Positions 34,344 through 34,560 of a stretch of DNA of 34,560 nucleotides are shown in pieces. The stretch is taken from NCBI GenBank assembly GCA_903897925.1, contig CAIUDG010000145.1:1-34560 (forward strand), read 5' to 3'. Made by a program: the position numbers and the translations under genes. The DNA is from an uncultured beta proteobacterium (GTDB lineage: Bacteria; Pseudomonadota; Gammaproteobacteria; Burkholderiales; Burkholderiaceae_C). Under the pieces are notes generated by a model, which was not told where the DNA came from, ran no database searches, and worked only from the letters and a program-made list of their open reading frames with translations. Numbering within the stretch: the stretch's first letter is position 1; the number at the start of each line of letters is the position of its first letter.

Positions 34344-34560
34344 TTACTTGGAGCCGGGCCGCAGCGGCGTATCCAGGGTGAAGCCGTCAATATCAAAGTC
34401 AATCAGGTTGTCGTGCGGCGCTTCGCTGAGGTCCAGATCCACCGCCCCTGAAACCGTCGCCTCGGGGGGCGGCACAACAGGGGTGAATTCCAGCGGGCCC
34501 GGGCCCGTGGCCGCTGGGGGTTCGACAAAGGCCTCCGGCTCGCTCGCCACCGGTGCCGCC
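34344..34560 (-). CDS. C-terminal part of an unknown Pro/Glu-rich protein, cut by the window edge
   Basis: The reading frame is open through the right edge of the window, so only the C-terminal 72 residues or so are seen. They are acidic and Pro/Glu/Ala/Val-rich (EAFVEPPAATGPGPLEFTPV) and end in DLDLSEAPHDNLIDFDIDGF followed by TLDTPLRPGSK. A GTG at 34550 could be read as a start but is probably internal. Acidic DLDL/DFDI tails of this kind occur in FimV-like and other Asp-rich envelope or regulatory proteins, but that is only resemblance. The function cannot be assigned. Confidence 0.55.
   Translation of the reverse strand, partial: AAPVASEPEAFVEPPAATGPGPLEFTPVVPPPEATVSGAVDLDLSEAPHDNLIDFDIDGFTLDTPLRPGSK

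Overview
The window is GC-rich bacterial chromosome, densely packed with genes. It most likely comes from a betaproteobacterium of the order Burkholderiales, probably Comamonadaceae (Rhodoferax-like). This rests on the run exbB-exbD-lpxK-ycaR-kdsB-adk, a short phasin of the type linked to polyhydroxyalkanoate granules, Gram-negative LPS genes, an iron superoxide dismutase, and a PAS-containing chemoreceptor of a common betaproteobacterial form. The family-level placement is inference; no rRNA or other marker gene is present.

Layout. 1-516 has no convincing gene but holds a large imperfect inverted repeat. 517-1389 is a LOG-family nucleotide hydrolase, whose stop overlaps that of rmuC. From 9428 down to 1386 on the minus strand runs one tightly packed, probably cotranscribed block: acyl-CoA thioesterase, nitroreductase, a fused LivH-LivM permease, LivG, LivF, PncB, a 2-hydroxyacid dehydrogenase and RmuC, with junctions that overlap by 4 to 11 bases or leave gaps of only 7 to 12. 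Divergent from it is a phasin gene whose promoter lies between two related palindromes, followed by a highly structured untranslated segment and a strong terminator. 10610-12292 is a HipBA-type toxin-antitoxin module with a striking 17+17 base operator. Then come a patatin-like lipoprotein, clpA and clpS (minus), a 989-residue chemoreceptor (plus), an unknown secreted protein and icd (minus), and a DUF192 exported protein (plus). A second, different HipBA module lies at 22665-24320. It is followed by sodB and xseA (minus).

26909-30764 is a plus-strand envelope/LPS block: ExbB and ExbD energisers, LpxK and KdsB (lipid A kinase and Kdo activation), a YcaR/Trm112-like protein, and adenylate kinase. 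A bidirectional terminator separates adk from a convergent asparaginase. Divergent from the asparaginase is lexA with two SOS-box-like sites, followed by a small uncharacterised protein. A stretch of short tandem repeats then leads to a D-2-hydroxyacid dehydrogenase and the C-terminal part of an unknown gene cut by the window edge.

Most genes are housekeeping. The parts most worth a second look are the phasin promoter and its structured 3' region, the two HipBA modules with their operators, the substrate-binding-protein-less LivHM-fusion operon, the small gene behind lexA, and the repeats at both ends of the window. I saw no rRNA, tRNA, CRISPR array, insertion sequence or prophage.
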